NCBI GenBank assembly: GCA_000963575.1
Contig: CP011077.1
Coordinates: 4,216,001 to 4,280,000 of the forward strand
Length of the DNA stretch: 64,000 bases
Direction of reading: 5' to 3'
From: Klebsiella michiganensis
Lineage (GTDB): Bacteria; Pseudomonadota; Gammaproteobacteria; Enterobacterales; Enterobacteriaceae
Within the stretch, counting starts at the first letter, position 1, and every line of letters starts with the position of its first letter. The notes beneath the pieces were generated by a model. The model searched no databases, was not told where the DNA came from, and was given only the letters and a program-made list of their open reading frames with translations. The position numbers and the translations under genes are program-made. Shown piece by piece: positions 16,745-25,484 of this stretch.

Positions 16745-18303
16745 GCACCGCCCAGGCCGCACCGATGCCGCAGGGCATCTCTATGCCAATGGCAAAAAAG
16801 ATCTTCGCCTTTGCCAGCATGTGCGTAGGGATGTTCATTGCGCTGATTGATATTCAAATCGTCTCCGCGTCGCTGCGGGATATCGGCGGAGGCCTTTCAG
16901 CGGGGGATGATGAAACCGTCTGGGTGCAGACCAGCTACCTGATCGCTGAGATTATTATTATTCCGCTGTCCGGCTGGCTGGCTCGGGTGATGTCCACGCG
17001 CTGGCTGTTTGCCGCCTCGGCGGCAGGTTTCACCCTGATGAGCCTGCTCTGCGGCTGGGCGTGGAATATCCAGAGTATGATTGCCTTCCGCGCCCTGCAG
17101 GGGCTGGCTGGCGGCTCGATGATCCCGCTGGTGTTTACCACCGCTTTCGCCTTCTTCCAGGGAAAACAGCGCGTTATTGCCGCGGCAACCATCGGCGGCC
17201 TGGCTTCGCTGGCCCCGACGCTTGGCCCTACCGTCGGCGGCTGGATCACCGAGAACTTTAACTGGCACTGGCTGTTCTTTATTAACGTGATCCCGGGGAT
17301 TTATATCGCCGTCGCGGTCCCGCTGCTGGTGAAGGTGGATAGCCCCGATTTCTCGCTGCTACGCGGCGCCGACTATTTCAGTATTTTGCTGCTGGCGGCC
17401 TCGCTCGGCTGCCTGGAATACACGCTGGAAGAAGGCCCGCGCTGGGGCTGGTTTGACGACAGCACCATCGCCACCACCGGCTGGATAGCGCTGCTGTGCG
17501 GCATCGCCTTTATCATTCGAACGCTGCGCCACGCCCAACCGGTGATGGATCTCCGGGCACTCAAGGACAGAACCTTTAGCCTCGGCTGTTATTTCTCGTT
17601 TATGGCCGGGGTGGGCATTTTTGCCACGATCTATTTAACACCGCTGTATCTCGGCACCGTGCGCGGCTTTAGCGCTCTGGAAATCGGCCTGGCGGTGTTT
17701 TCTACCGGCCTGTTCCAGGTGATGTCGATTCCGTTTTATTCCTGGCTGGCTAACCGCGTGGACCTGCGCTGGCTGCTGATGGCCGGGCTGGTCGGCTTTG
17801 CCATTTCCATGTACAGCTTCGTGCCAATTACGCACGACTGGGGGGCAGATCAACTGCTGTTCCCACAGGCGTTTCGTGGCCTTGCGCAGCAGTTTGCCGT
17901 CGCGCCAACGGTGACGTTAACGCTGGGCAGTCTGCCGCCAGCGCGGCTGAAGCTTGCCTCAGGCCTGTTCAATTTAATGCGCAACCTCGGCGGCGCTATC
18001 GGCATTGCGCTGTGCGGCACGGTGTTGAATGACAGAACTAACCTGCACTACAGCCGCCTGGCCGACCATCTCAATACCGCTAACCTCGCGATGACAGACT
18101 TTGTCCAGCGCAGCGCCGCCAGCTTAACCGCGCAGGGCTTGTCCCCGGATGCCGCCACCAGCGGGGCGCTTAAAAATTTGTCTTCTCTGGCGCTGCGTGA
18201 GGCAAGAACCCAGGCGTTTTCAGATGCTTTTTACCTGATCATGATAGGTTTTTTGATTGCTGCGATGCTGGTTCCGTTAATGAAAAAGCCGCAGCCACAT
18301 TGA
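16741..18303 (+). CDS. DHA2-family MFS multidrug transporter, EmrB-like
   Basis: The 520-aa protein has 14 predicted helices in the EmrB/QacA pattern: GMFIALIDIQIVSASL in helix 1, ETVWVQTSYLIAEIIIIPLSGWL, and motif C as GPTVGGWITENFNWHWLFFINVIPG (split across helix 5; the readable core is GPTVGGWITENFNWHW). It uses the proton gradient to export drugs through the EmrA-like adaptor. E. coli EmrB is known to confer resistance to thiolactomycin, a FabF/FabB inhibitor, which matters because the next gene, 15 bp downstream, encodes a FabF paralogue. Its substrate here is inferred only from that context. Confidence 0.9.
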   Translation: MSTAQAAPMPQGISMPMAKKIFAFASMCVGMFIALIDIQIVSASLRDIGGGLSAGDDETVWVQTSYLIAEIIIIPLSGWLARVMSTRWLFAASAAGFTLMSLLCGWAWNIQSMIAFRALQGLAGGSMIPLVFTTAFAFFQGKQRVIAAATIGGLASLAPTLGPTVGGWITENFNWHWLFFINVIPGIYIAVAVPLLVKVDSPDFSLLRGADYFSILLLAASLGCLEYTLEEGPRWGWFDDSTIATTGWIALLCGIAFIIRTLRHAQPVMDLRALKDRTFSLGCYFSFMAGVGIFATIYLTPLYLGTVRGFSALEIGLAVFSTGLFQVMSIPFYSWLANRVDLRWLLMAGLVGFAISMYSFVPITHDWGADQLLFPQAFRGLAQQFAVAPTVTLTLGSLPPARLKLASGLFNLMRNLGGAIGIALCGTVLNDRTNLHYSRLADHLNTANLAMTDFVQRSAASLTAQGLSPDAATSGALKNLSSLALREARTQAFSDAFYLIMIGFLIAAMLVPLMKKPQPH

Positions 18304-18318
18304 TATTTCAGGAGAATA

Positions 18319-19605
18319 ATGATGAGCGTTTCAGCTAAACGCATCGTGGTCACGGGCATGGGCATCATCAGCCCGCTGGGCTGCGGCGTGCAGCATGTCT
18401 GGCAGTCGCTGTTAGCGGGGAAATCTGGCATCTCGGCGCTGGATGAGAAAGTCGTAGAAGACATTCCCTGCAAAGTGGCCGGCCAGGTGCCGTCTATTGA
18501 GCAAGATCCCCAGCACGGCTTTGATCCACTGGCGACAATCCCCGCCAAAGAACGTAAAAAGATGGATCGTTTCATCGAGTTTGCGCTCGTTGCCGCCCAT
18601 GAAGCGCTCGCGCAGGCGGGCTGGTCTCCAGCTTCTCAGGAAGAGAAGGATCGTACCGCGACGGTGATTGCCACCGGGATCGGCGGCTTCAGCGAAATCG
18701 CCAATGCTGTGCACACCACGGACGAGCGCGGGCCGCGTCGCCTGTCGCCGTTTACTATCCCCTCTTTCCTCGCCAACCTCGCCGCCGGGCATGTGTCCAT
18801 CGCACACGGTTTTCGCGGGCCGATTGGCGCGCCGGTCACCGCCTGCGCCGCCGGAGCCCAGGCGATTGGCGATGCCGCCCGTCTGATCCGCAGCGGCGAG
18901 GCCGATATTGCCCTTTGCGGCGGCGCAGAAGCGGCTATTCACCGCGTTAGCCTGGCTGGATTTGCCGCCGCTCGCGCGCTGTCTACCGCATCCAACGACA
19001 ATCCAGAAGCCGCCTCACGGCCGTTCGACCGTGACCGGGACGGCTTTGTGATGGGCGAAGGCGCCGGGCTTATCGTGATTGAATCCCTGGAGCACGCGCA
19101 GGCCCGGGGCGCCACGCCGCTGGCTGAGCTGGTTGGCTACGGCACCAGCGCGGATGCCTGGCATTTGACCGCCGGGCCGGAGGACGGCAACGGCGCAAGG
19201 CGAGCGATGGAAGCCGCTCTCCATCAGGCTGGCGTAACGGCCACGGATATTGACCATATTAACGCGCACGCAACCTCGACTCAGGTCGGGGATAAAGGCG
19301 AGCTCGCGGCGATTAAAGGGCTTTTCGGCACGCATCCCGTGGCGGTGACTTCGACGAAATCCGCCACCGGCCACCTGCTGGGCGCGGCGGGAGGCATTGA
19401 AGCTATTTTTACCATTCAGGCATTGCGTGACCAGATTGTGCCGCCGACGCTGAATCTGCATCACCCCGATGAAGAGGCGGCCGGGCTGGATCTGGTGGCG
19501 CTGACCGCCCGGCCACAGGCGCTGCGTTATGCGCTGTCGAACGGATTTGGTTTTGGCGGCGTGAATGCGAGCCTGCTGTTGAAGCGGTGGGGCTCCGGGG
19601 AATAA
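18319..19605 (+). CDS. Beta-ketoacyl-ACP synthase II paralogue (FabF-like)
   Basis: The 428-aa enzyme is a complete condensing enzyme: the nucleophile is in VTACAAGAQAIGDA, the two catalytic histidines in NAHATSTQVGDKGE and SATGHLLGAAGG, and the C-terminal gating loop in NGFGFGGVNASL. It elongates acyl-ACP with malonyl-ACP. The housekeeping fabF normally lies in the fab cluster, not behind an efflux pump, so this is likely an extra copy. Being last in an HxlR-EmrA-EmrB operon, it could be an inhibitor-insensitive target replacement, or modify a fatty acid. GGAG at 18311 is four bases from ATG 18319 and seven from ATG 18322; either may be the start. Confidence 0.9.
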   Translation: MMSVSAKRIVVTGMGIISPLGCGVQHVWQSLLAGKSGISALDEKVVEDIPCKVAGQVPSIEQDPQHGFDPLATIPAKERKKMDRFIEFALVAAHEALAQAGWSPASQEEKDRTATVIATGIGGFSEIANAVHTTDERGPRRLSPFTIPSFLANLAAGHVSIAHGFRGPIGAPVTACAAGAQAIGDAARLIRSGEADIALCGGAEAAIHRVSLAGFAAARALSTASNDNPEAASRPFDRDRDGFVMGEGAGLIVIESLEHAQARGATPLAELVGYGTSADAWHLTAGPEDGNGARRAMEAALHQAGVTATDIDHINAHATSTQVGDKGELAAIKGLFGTHPVAVTSTKSATGHLLGAAGGIEAIFTIQALRDQIVPPTLNLHHPDEEAAGLDLVALTARPQALRYALSNGFGFGGVNASLLLKRWGSGE

Positions 19606-19712
19606 CCCTCACCCCGGCCCTCTCCCTGGAAGGGAGAGGGAGAAACCCAAAAGTGGATTTCTGCTCGCTCCAGTCCCCTCGCCCCTTCGGGGAGAGAGTT
19701 AGGGAGAGGGGC
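19604..19712. repeat. Enterobacterial intergenic repeat, second cluster
   Basis: The spacer between the convergent fabF-like and LysR genes holds CCCTCACCCCGGCCCTCTCC followed by its inverted partner GGAAGGGAGAGGG, then a second related hairpin with CCCCTTCGGGG and AGTTAGGGAGAGGGG. The first core is identical to that at 3601-3620. It probably forms hairpins that end both transcripts. Confidence 0.7.
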
Positions 19713-19717
19713 AAGCA

Positions 19718-20611
19718 TCACTCTCCTGCCTCAAACTCCCGCTGCAGCCACGCCCTAACCCGCAGCACATCCTCTCTTCGGGCCTTTTCAGGGCTGGTCA
19801 CAAAATAATAGTTCGCCCCAGGCAACGCGCCCGGCAGCGCGATATGCAATAAGCCCTGCTGCAGCGCACGGCGAATCAGCAGTTCGCTCGCCAGCAAGAT
19901 CCCCTGCCCGGCTATCGCCGCCTGAATCGCATGGGTTTCGTCGTCAAAATGAATACCGCTCTGAACGTCCAAATCCTCCGGTCCAAAAACCGATTTCCAG
20001 TGCTGCCAACTGGGTTCAGGGCTGGGTACATGCCGGTTATCTATATGAAAAAGCGTCATCCCCGGCAGATCATTCACGCTCCTGAGCTTTAGCTGCGGGC
20101 TTGCTACCAGCACAAACTTGTCGCTATGCAGAAGTGTGCTGTCGAGAGATCCGTCGGCCTGCATGCTATAACGCACCGCACAGTCCGCCATTTTGCCGTG
20201 GAGATCCGCCAGGGCGACGCCGCTGTGAAAGCGCAGTTCCAGCGCAGGGTGGCGCTGATGTAAAGACGGCAAACGCGGCACCAGCCAGTTAGTCAGGAAG
20301 TTAGACGTGGTGCTGAGCGTGAGCGTGCCAGGATGGGAGAGCGTTTCTATAGACTCAACGGCCTCGCGAAGCGTGGTGAAAATATTCCCGGAGGCGCGGA
20401 ACAGAGTCTCCCCCGCCGGAGTCAGCGCCACGCTACGAGCGGAGCGGGTGAATAACCGCTGCTCCAGTGAATCCTCAAGCAGGCGAATTTGGTGGCTGAT
20501 GGCGGTAGGCGTCACGCCAATTTCTTCCGCGGCCGCTTTAAAGCTGGCGTGGCGTGCCACGGCATCAAAGGCCCGAATGGCCGTGAGCGGCGGGAGTCGA
20601 CGACTTTTCAT
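19718..20611 (-). CDS. LysR family transcriptional regulator, GcvA-like
   Basis: The 297-aa protein has the LysR winged helix at its start (RRLPPLTAIRAFDAVARHAS, then AAAEEIGVTPTAISHQIRLLE) and a periplasmic-binding-protein-like effector domain after about residue 90. The opening RLPPL-A-R-FDA is the GcvA/AmpR subgroup pattern. I start at ATG 20611 (MKSRRLPPL) because that matches where GcvA begins; the frame extends to 20662. It is divergent from the MFS gene at 20742, and the roughly 130-bp spacer should hold the LysR operator, so it probably regulates that pump. The effector is unknown. Confidence 0.87.
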   Translation of the reverse strand: MKSRRLPPLTAIRAFDAVARHASFKAAAEEIGVTPTAISHQIRLLEDSLEQRLFTRSARSVALTPAGETLFRASGNIFTTLREAVESIETLSHPGTLTLSTTSNFLTNWLVPRLPSLHQRHPALELRFHSGVALADLHGKMADCAVRYSMQADGSLDSTLLHSDKFVLVASPQLKLRSVNDLPGMTLFHIDNRHVPSPEPSWQHWKSVFGPEDLDVQSGIHFDDETHAIQAAIAGQGILLASELLIRRALQQGLLHIALPGALPGANYYFVTSPEKARREDVLRVRAWLQREFEAGE

Positions 20612-20741
20612 GAATGAATTTAACTCATCCTTTGCTGAATAATATGATTTTGATTGCGCCATAAATAAAGGCGTAGCCTGTTATCCACGCCTATCAAATG
20701 ATGAAAATGATTCATCAAAAAGAAAATAGCAGGAAACGCCG

Positions 20742-22085
20742 ATGACACAAACTTATGCGATACCCGCCGCCGGGCGATATCGCGCTTTATTCGCGCCCGG
20801 TATTGCGCAGGCGCTGATCGCGCTGGACTACGCGATTGTCTACGTCGCGCTACCCACACTGGCCCAAGACCTGAATCTTTCACTCAGCGAGATGCAGTGG
20901 GTCGTTTCCCTTTATGGCCTGACGTTTGCCGCCCTCTTGCTGGCGGGCGGCACCCTCTGCGATCGCCTGGGCGCGCGCCGGATGTTCAGCCTTGGCATGG
21001 CGCTGTTTTTGCTCTCGTCAGTGGCTGGCGGGCTGGCGCATAGTGGCACACTGCTGCTCATCGCCCGCTGCGGGCAAGGGATGGCGGCGGCGCTACTTCA
21101 GCCCGCGGTTCTGGCGCTGATGGCGCAGCGATTTCACGGTGAGGCGCACAGGCAGGCATTGGCGATATGGAGCGCCATCGGCGCGCTGGGTCTGGTTGCG
21201 GGCGTGATGCTCGGCGGCGTCCTTGCCGCGCTGGACTGGCGGACCATTTTCTTTATTAATATTCCCCCGGGGCTGATTGCGCTATGGCTGATTCGCCGGG
21301 ATTATCTCTCCCTCAGTCCGCAGGGCGAAACACAGCGGACGGGCATCGGGTCACTGGTCGGGTGCTTCGCCGCCGGGACGCTGGTCTGGGCGCTGATGCG
21401 CTATGGCGAAACCGGGCAGCCTGACTATGTTGCCAACCGCTTCGCCGTTGCCATGGGGATCTTGTTCCTTTTGCACGAACGCTTCGCCCCTCAACCTTTA
21501 CTGGCCCGCTCGCTTCGCGCTCTACCGGGCCTGCAAACGGGCTGGCTCAGCAGCGCCTGCTATATGGCAAGCGTAGGTAGCCAGTTCTATGCCATGACCC
21601 TGCTCTGGCAGCAGACGCTGCAGCAGGATGCCGTTACAACCGGGCTGATGTTCACGCCGCTCGCGCTGTTAATCGTAGCGGGCAATACGTTATTTACCCG
21701 TCTGACAGCCCGCTACGCCAGCGCCCCGGTGTTGGCCACCGGGTTTGCCTGTTCGGCGCTGGGGCTAGGGCTGTTATCCGTCGGGTTAGCCTCGCCGCTG
21801 TCTGTGGCTTTTTTCGGCGGTATCGCCCTGAGCGGGATTGGCCACGGGCTCATCTTCCCGGCGATGTTCGCCGTGGGGCTGTCCTCCACCCCGCTTGATC
21901 AGCAGGGACGCGCCAGCGCCCTGATGGCCACCAGCCAGTATATGGCCGGGGCAATGATGCTGGCGGTGCTGTCCGTGGTGCTCGGGCAGGCTCCCGATAT
22001 AGCACAGTGGGCAACGGCCTTCCGGCTTCTGGGCGCTGCGGCTGCAACAGGCATGCTGATTGCCGCCTGCCATAAAGCTGGCTGA
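20742..22085 (+). CDS. MFS transporter, DHA2-type drug exporter
   Basis: The 447-aa inner-membrane protein has the DHA2 signatures ALDYAIVYVALPTLAQDL in helix 1, LAGGTLCDRLGARRMFSLG as motif A, and GVMLGGVLAALDWRTIFFINIPPG around helix 5. That pattern is shared with the actinorhodin-transporter/SmvA group. SmvA in Salmonella exports methyl viologen and quaternary compounds, but at 447 aa this protein is shorter than SmvA (about 495), so I give no symbol. It is divergent from and probably controlled by the GcvA-like LysR protein. AGGAAACGCCG lies before the start. Confidence 0.87.
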   Translation: MTQTYAIPAAGRYRALFAPGIAQALIALDYAIVYVALPTLAQDLNLSLSEMQWVVSLYGLTFAALLLAGGTLCDRLGARRMFSLGMALFLLSSVAGGLAHSGTLLLIARCGQGMAAALLQPAVLALMAQRFHGEAHRQALAIWSAIGALGLVAGVMLGGVLAALDWRTIFFINIPPGLIALWLIRRDYLSLSPQGETQRTGIGSLVGCFAAGTLVWALMRYGETGQPDYVANRFAVAMGILFLLHERFAPQPLLARSLRALPGLQTGWLSSACYMASVGSQFYAMTLLWQQTLQQDAVTTGLMFTPLALLIVAGNTLFTRLTARYASAPVLATGFACSALGLGLLSVGLASPLSVAFFGGIALSGIGHGLIFPAMFAVGLSSTPLDQQGRASALMATSQYMAGAMMLAVLSVVLGQAPDIAQWATAFRLLGAAAATGMLIAACHKAG

Positions 22086-22205
22086 ATAAGGGGAACCTGC
22101 GCGGGGAAAGGTGAGAGGGGTTCGGGCCGGATGAATGCTACATTTATACTAACTGTTTAATTCTTCTCCCTTATCATCGAATTTTCCCGCGTTAAGGATC
22201 CCGAG

Positions 22206-23474
22206 ATGACCCAGCAAACTGAACAGGCTGACGCTAAAAACTACCCTGTGCGCCTGATTGCGGTCGTACTTACCGGCATTCTTGCCGGCATCGCGGGGAT
22301 GCTTCTCGCGCTGATTTTACACGCCATTCAACATCTGGCCTTTGGCTACAGCATTGACCAGTTGGTGGGGAGCGAGACGTTCCTTGAGGGCGTGACGGAC
22401 GCTTCGCATTTACGCCGTGTAGCGGCAATTCTTGGCGGTGGGGCCGTCGCCGGGTTTGGCTGGTGGCTGCTCGCGCGCTACGGCAAGAAAAGAGTGTCTA
22501 TCGCTGCAGCCGTGGCAAATCCTGCCGTGCCAATGCCGACTGGCACCACGACTGTTCATGCCTTACTGCAAATCATCACCGTCGCGCTGGGTTCACCGCT
22601 CGGGCGAGAAGTCGCCCCCCGGGAAATGGGCGCGCTGGCGGCGGGTATTCTCGCCCGAAAATTCAACCTGCAGCCGGATGAAACCCGCACGTTGATTGCC
22701 TGCGGGGCGGGTGCCGGACTGGCGGCGGTGTATAACGTTCCCCTCGCCGGGGCGCTGTTCACGCTGGAAGTCTTGCTGCTCTCGTTTAGCTGGGAAAAAG
22801 CCCTGGCGGCGGTCATCACTTCCGCAGTGGCGGCCTGGGTGGCGACCCTGGGCCTGGGCGATGAGTCACAGTATCACTTCGCTTCTTTTGCACTTCCCCA
22901 CGCGTTTATCGGCTGGGCGCTTGTCGCCAGCCCGCTGCTCGGCTATGCCGCCTGGCTGTTCCGCAAGGCGACAACCCGCGTCAGAACCCAGGTAAAAACC
23001 AACTGGCAGATGCCGGTATTTTGCCTGCTGGCCTTTGCGCTGCTGGCCGCGCTTAGCCTGTGGTTCCCGCAGCTACCGGGCAACGGCAAAGGCCCGATGC
23101 AGCTTGCCATCAGCAACGGCCTGGGCTTTAACTTCGCTGCGATTTTGCTCGCGCTGAAAATGCTGGTGATCCTCGCCGTCCTGCGCGGCGGCGCTGAGGG
23201 TGGGCTGCTGACCCCGGGCTTAACGGTAGGCGCTCTGCTGAGCCTGCTGCTGGCGGTGGTCTGGCAGTTTGTCTTCCCGGGCGGAGACGTGGGCAGCTTT
23301 GCCCTGGTCGGTGGCGCGGCGTTTTTAGCCGCTTCGATGCAGATGCCGGTCACCGCCGTGGCGCTGGTGATGGAGTTCACCCATATGGATCACAGCTATT
23401 TTGCCCCCGCGCTGCTTTGCGCCGCCGGAGCTTACACAACCTGCCGGGTTCTGGATCAGAAGTACCGGTACTAA
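22206..23474 (+). CDS. ClC-type chloride channel/transporter
   Basis: The 422-aa polytopic membrane protein belongs to the ClC family. The pore-lining motifs can be placed: GSPLGREVAPREMG at about residues 129-142, in place of the usual GREGP, then GAGAGLAAVYNVPLAGALFTLEVLL, and GGAEGGLLTPGLTVGALLSL for GxFxP. The glutamate in GRE (about 135) matches the gating glutamate of ClC-ec1, but the residues after it differ and the central Ser is unclear, so transport mode and ion are uncertain. It is monocistronic, 120 bp downstream of the MFS gene. Anion flux would support acid tolerance or membrane-potential control; this is inference. Confidence 0.85.
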   Translation: MTQQTEQADAKNYPVRLIAVVLTGILAGIAGMLLALILHAIQHLAFGYSIDQLVGSETFLEGVTDASHLRRVAAILGGGAVAGFGWWLLARYGKKRVSIAAAVANPAVPMPTGTTTVHALLQIITVALGSPLGREVAPREMGALAAGILARKFNLQPDETRTLIACGAGAGLAAVYNVPLAGALFTLEVLLLSFSWEKALAAVITSAVAAWVATLGLGDESQYHFASFALPHAFIGWALVASPLLGYAAWLFRKATTRVRTQVKTNWQMPVFCLLAFALLAALSLWFPQLPGNGKGPMQLAISNGLGFNFAAILLALKMLVILAVLRGGAEGGLLTPGLTVGALLSLLLAVVWQFVFPGGDVGSFALVGGAAFLAASMQMPVTAVALVMEFTHMDHSYFAPALLCAAGAYTTCRVLDQKYRY

Positions 23475-23479
23475 ACTCT

Positions 23480-24421
23480 TCAGTGGGAAGAGATAAATGC
23501 CGACTCAGCGAGCGGGGCCGGCATTGAGAAATGCTGCCGCATACGCGCCACCTCGTTAAGCGGCGTGAGCCCAAAAAGGCGCTTAAATTCGCGGCTGAAC
23601 TGCGAAACACTTTCGTAACCCACCCGGGCACTGGCCGCCGAAGCGGTCAGTTCATTTCGCAGCATCAACAATCTCGCCTGATGCAACCTTGTGGATTTGA
23701 GGTATTGCATGGGCGAAGTGTTGGTCACCGCTTTGAAGTGGCTGTGGAACGTGGGCACGCTCATGCCCGCTTCTTTTGCCAGAGCGTTAACGTCCAGATG
23801 GGCATCAAATTCGGCATGAAGCTTGCGCAGCGCTTTCGCCACTTTGCCAAACTGCCCCTGCATCGTCAGCGCGCTGCGTAACGTGTGCCCCTGCGCCCCC
23901 GTCAGTACCCGGTAATAAATCTCTCGCATCATAGCCGGCCCCAACAAATCGGCATCCAGCGGGGTCGACATCACCTGCAGAAAACGCAGAACGGAAGCGC
24001 TCATCGCGTCGTCCATCGGGCTGGACATCATGCTGCGTGGCTCGGCGGCCAGCCCGGTTCCTCGCCCATCAAGCGCCAGCATTACCTCTGCGGCCAGCGT
24101 GAAGTCTAACCTCATGTAGATAGCCAGCATGGGTTCTTCGGCGCTGGCCTCCGTTTCCATGGTGAACGGTACGGGCACGGAAACCATCAGGTAGTGCTGC
24201 GCATCATATAAATAGACATCCTCCCCTAAAAAACCCCGTTTACGCCCCTGTACCACAATCACAATGCCGGGCTCATAAAGAACGGGGGTTCGTATTAGCG
24301 GGCGGTTAGAGCGTAAGAAACGCACTTCGCTAAGCGCCGTGAGATTGTAGCCTTCATGCGGGGTTAAGCTGTCCAGAAGTTCAACCATTTGTTTACTGGC
24401 CGGCGGGCTGGCGTTTGTCAT
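23480..24421 (-). CDS. AraC family transcriptional regulator, YqhC-like
   Basis: The protein has an N-terminal AraC_N domain (LTPHEGYNLTALSEVRFLRS and PVLYEPGIVIVVQGRKRGFL) and a C-terminal double helix-turn-helix (HLDVNALAKEAGMSVPTFHS, then GYESVSQFSREFKRLFG). This is the layout of YqhC, which activates an aldehyde reductase gene in response to reactive aldehydes. I start it at ATG 24421 (313 aa); the open frame reaches 24532 and the true start is uncertain, as no clear Shine-Dalgarno sequence is seen. It is divergent from the SDR gene at 24583 and very likely controls it. Confidence 0.87.
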   Translation of the reverse strand: MTNASPPASKQMVELLDSLTPHEGYNLTALSEVRFLRSNRPLIRTPVLYEPGIVIVVQGRKRGFLGEDVYLYDAQHYLMVSVPVPFTMETEASAEEPMLAIYMRLDFTLAAEVMLALDGRGTGLAAEPRSMMSSPMDDAMSASVLRFLQVMSTPLDADLLGPAMMREIYYRVLTGAQGHTLRSALTMQGQFGKVAKALRKLHAEFDAHLDVNALAKEAGMSVPTFHSHFKAVTNTSPMQYLKSTRLHQARLLMLRNELTASAASARVGYESVSQFSREFKRLFGLTPLNEVARMRQHFSMPAPLAESAFISSH

Positions 24422-24582
24422 AGGGGGCCATCTGGCAAAGGAAGATGTTGCCAGAGTCTGGCAGTGAAACCGCCCCTCGTCCAGATGCCTCATAGGAATA
24501 GGCAAACATCCGAGAGGATCCAGGCTACGCATTCGGCCCTGCCGGCCCTACGCTTTACCTCTCACTTACGGAGGAAATAATA

Positions 24583-25419
24583 ATGAGCCTGTCGAAGTTA
24601 TTTTTAATTACCGGCGTCAGCAGCGGCTTTGGCCGTTCGCTGGCAGAAGAAGCCCTGAAAGACGGACACCGCGTGGTTGGAACCGTGCGCAATCAGCAAG
24701 CGAAGGAAGCCTTTGAGGCGCTGGCGCCCGGCAAGTGTTTTGCCCGCATTCTGGACGTCACCGACTTTGATGCCGCAGCCCCGCTGGCGGCGTCGGTGGC
24801 ACAGGAGATAGGCGACATTGATGTGCTAATCAACAACGCAGGCTACGGGCACGAGGGGGTGATGGAGGAATCCCCGATAAGCGAGCTTATTCACCAGTTC
24901 AACGTCAACGTGTTTGGCGCCGTCGCGATGATAAAAGCCTTTTTGCCCGGGTTCCGCACTCGGCGCGCCGGCCATATTATTAATATCACTTCGATGGGCG
25001 GCTTTATCACCATGCCCGGCATCAGCTACTACTGCGGCAGTAAATTCGCCCTGCAGGGCATCTCCGAAACGCTGAGCAAAGAGCTCCAACCTTTTAATAT
25101 CGCCGTCACCGCCGTGCAGCCCGGCTCCTTCAGAACCGACTGGGCCGGACGATCCATGGTGCGAACCCCGCGCAGCATCAGCGATTATGACCAGAGCTTC
25201 GGCCCGATTCGCGACACGCGTCAGAAGCGTAGCGGACAGCAGCCGGGTGATCCGGTCAAAGCCGCCAAAGCAATTTTGAAGCTTATCGGCAGCCCTAATC
25301 CACCGGCAGCCCTGCTCCTGGGCAGCGACGCGGTCACTTTCGTCAAAGAGAAGCTTGAGCGGATGGCGGCGGATATTAAGACGTGGGAAACGGTAAGTCG
25401 TTCGACTGATGTGCAGTAG
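24583..25419 (+). CDS. SDR family oxidoreductase
   Basis: The 278-aa enzyme has FLITGVSSGFGRSLAEE (cofactor motif), VLINNAGYGHEGV, the catalytic Ser in NITSMGGF and Tyr/Lys in SYYCGSKFAL. VRN after strand 2 points to NADP(H). GGAGG lies upstream of the ATG. It is the presumed target of the divergent YqhC-like regulator, forming an aldehyde- or ketone-responsive pair. It resembles the SDR at 10804-11655 in several blocks. The substrate is unknown. Confidence 0.88.
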   Translation: MSLSKLFLITGVSSGFGRSLAEEALKDGHRVVGTVRNQQAKEAFEALAPGKCFARILDVTDFDAAAPLAASVAQEIGDIDVLINNAGYGHEGVMEESPISELIHQFNVNVFGAVAMIKAFLPGFRTRRAGHIINITSMGGFITMPGISYYCGSKFALQGISETLSKELQPFNIAVTAVQPGSFRTDWAGRSMVRTPRSISDYDQSFGPIRDTRQKRSGQQPGDPVKAAKAILKLIGSPNPPAALLLGSDAVTFVKEKLERMAADIKTWETVSRSTDVQ

Positions 25420-25431
25420 CTGTCCACGAAA

Positions 25432-25467
25432 CAAAAAAGCCCGGTAACCCATAAATGGCTACCGGGC
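25432..25467 (-). terminator. Intrinsic terminator of peptide transporter gene
   Basis: GCCCGGTAACC (25439-25449) and GGCTACCGGGC (25457-25467) form a stem with one mismatch and, in minus-strand sense, run into TTTTTT. It lies 18 bp beyond the transporter stop, and the convergent SDR ends just before it, so it may act in both directions. Confidence 0.85.
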
Positions 25468-25484
25468 CTGGCGCTTAAAAGCCG

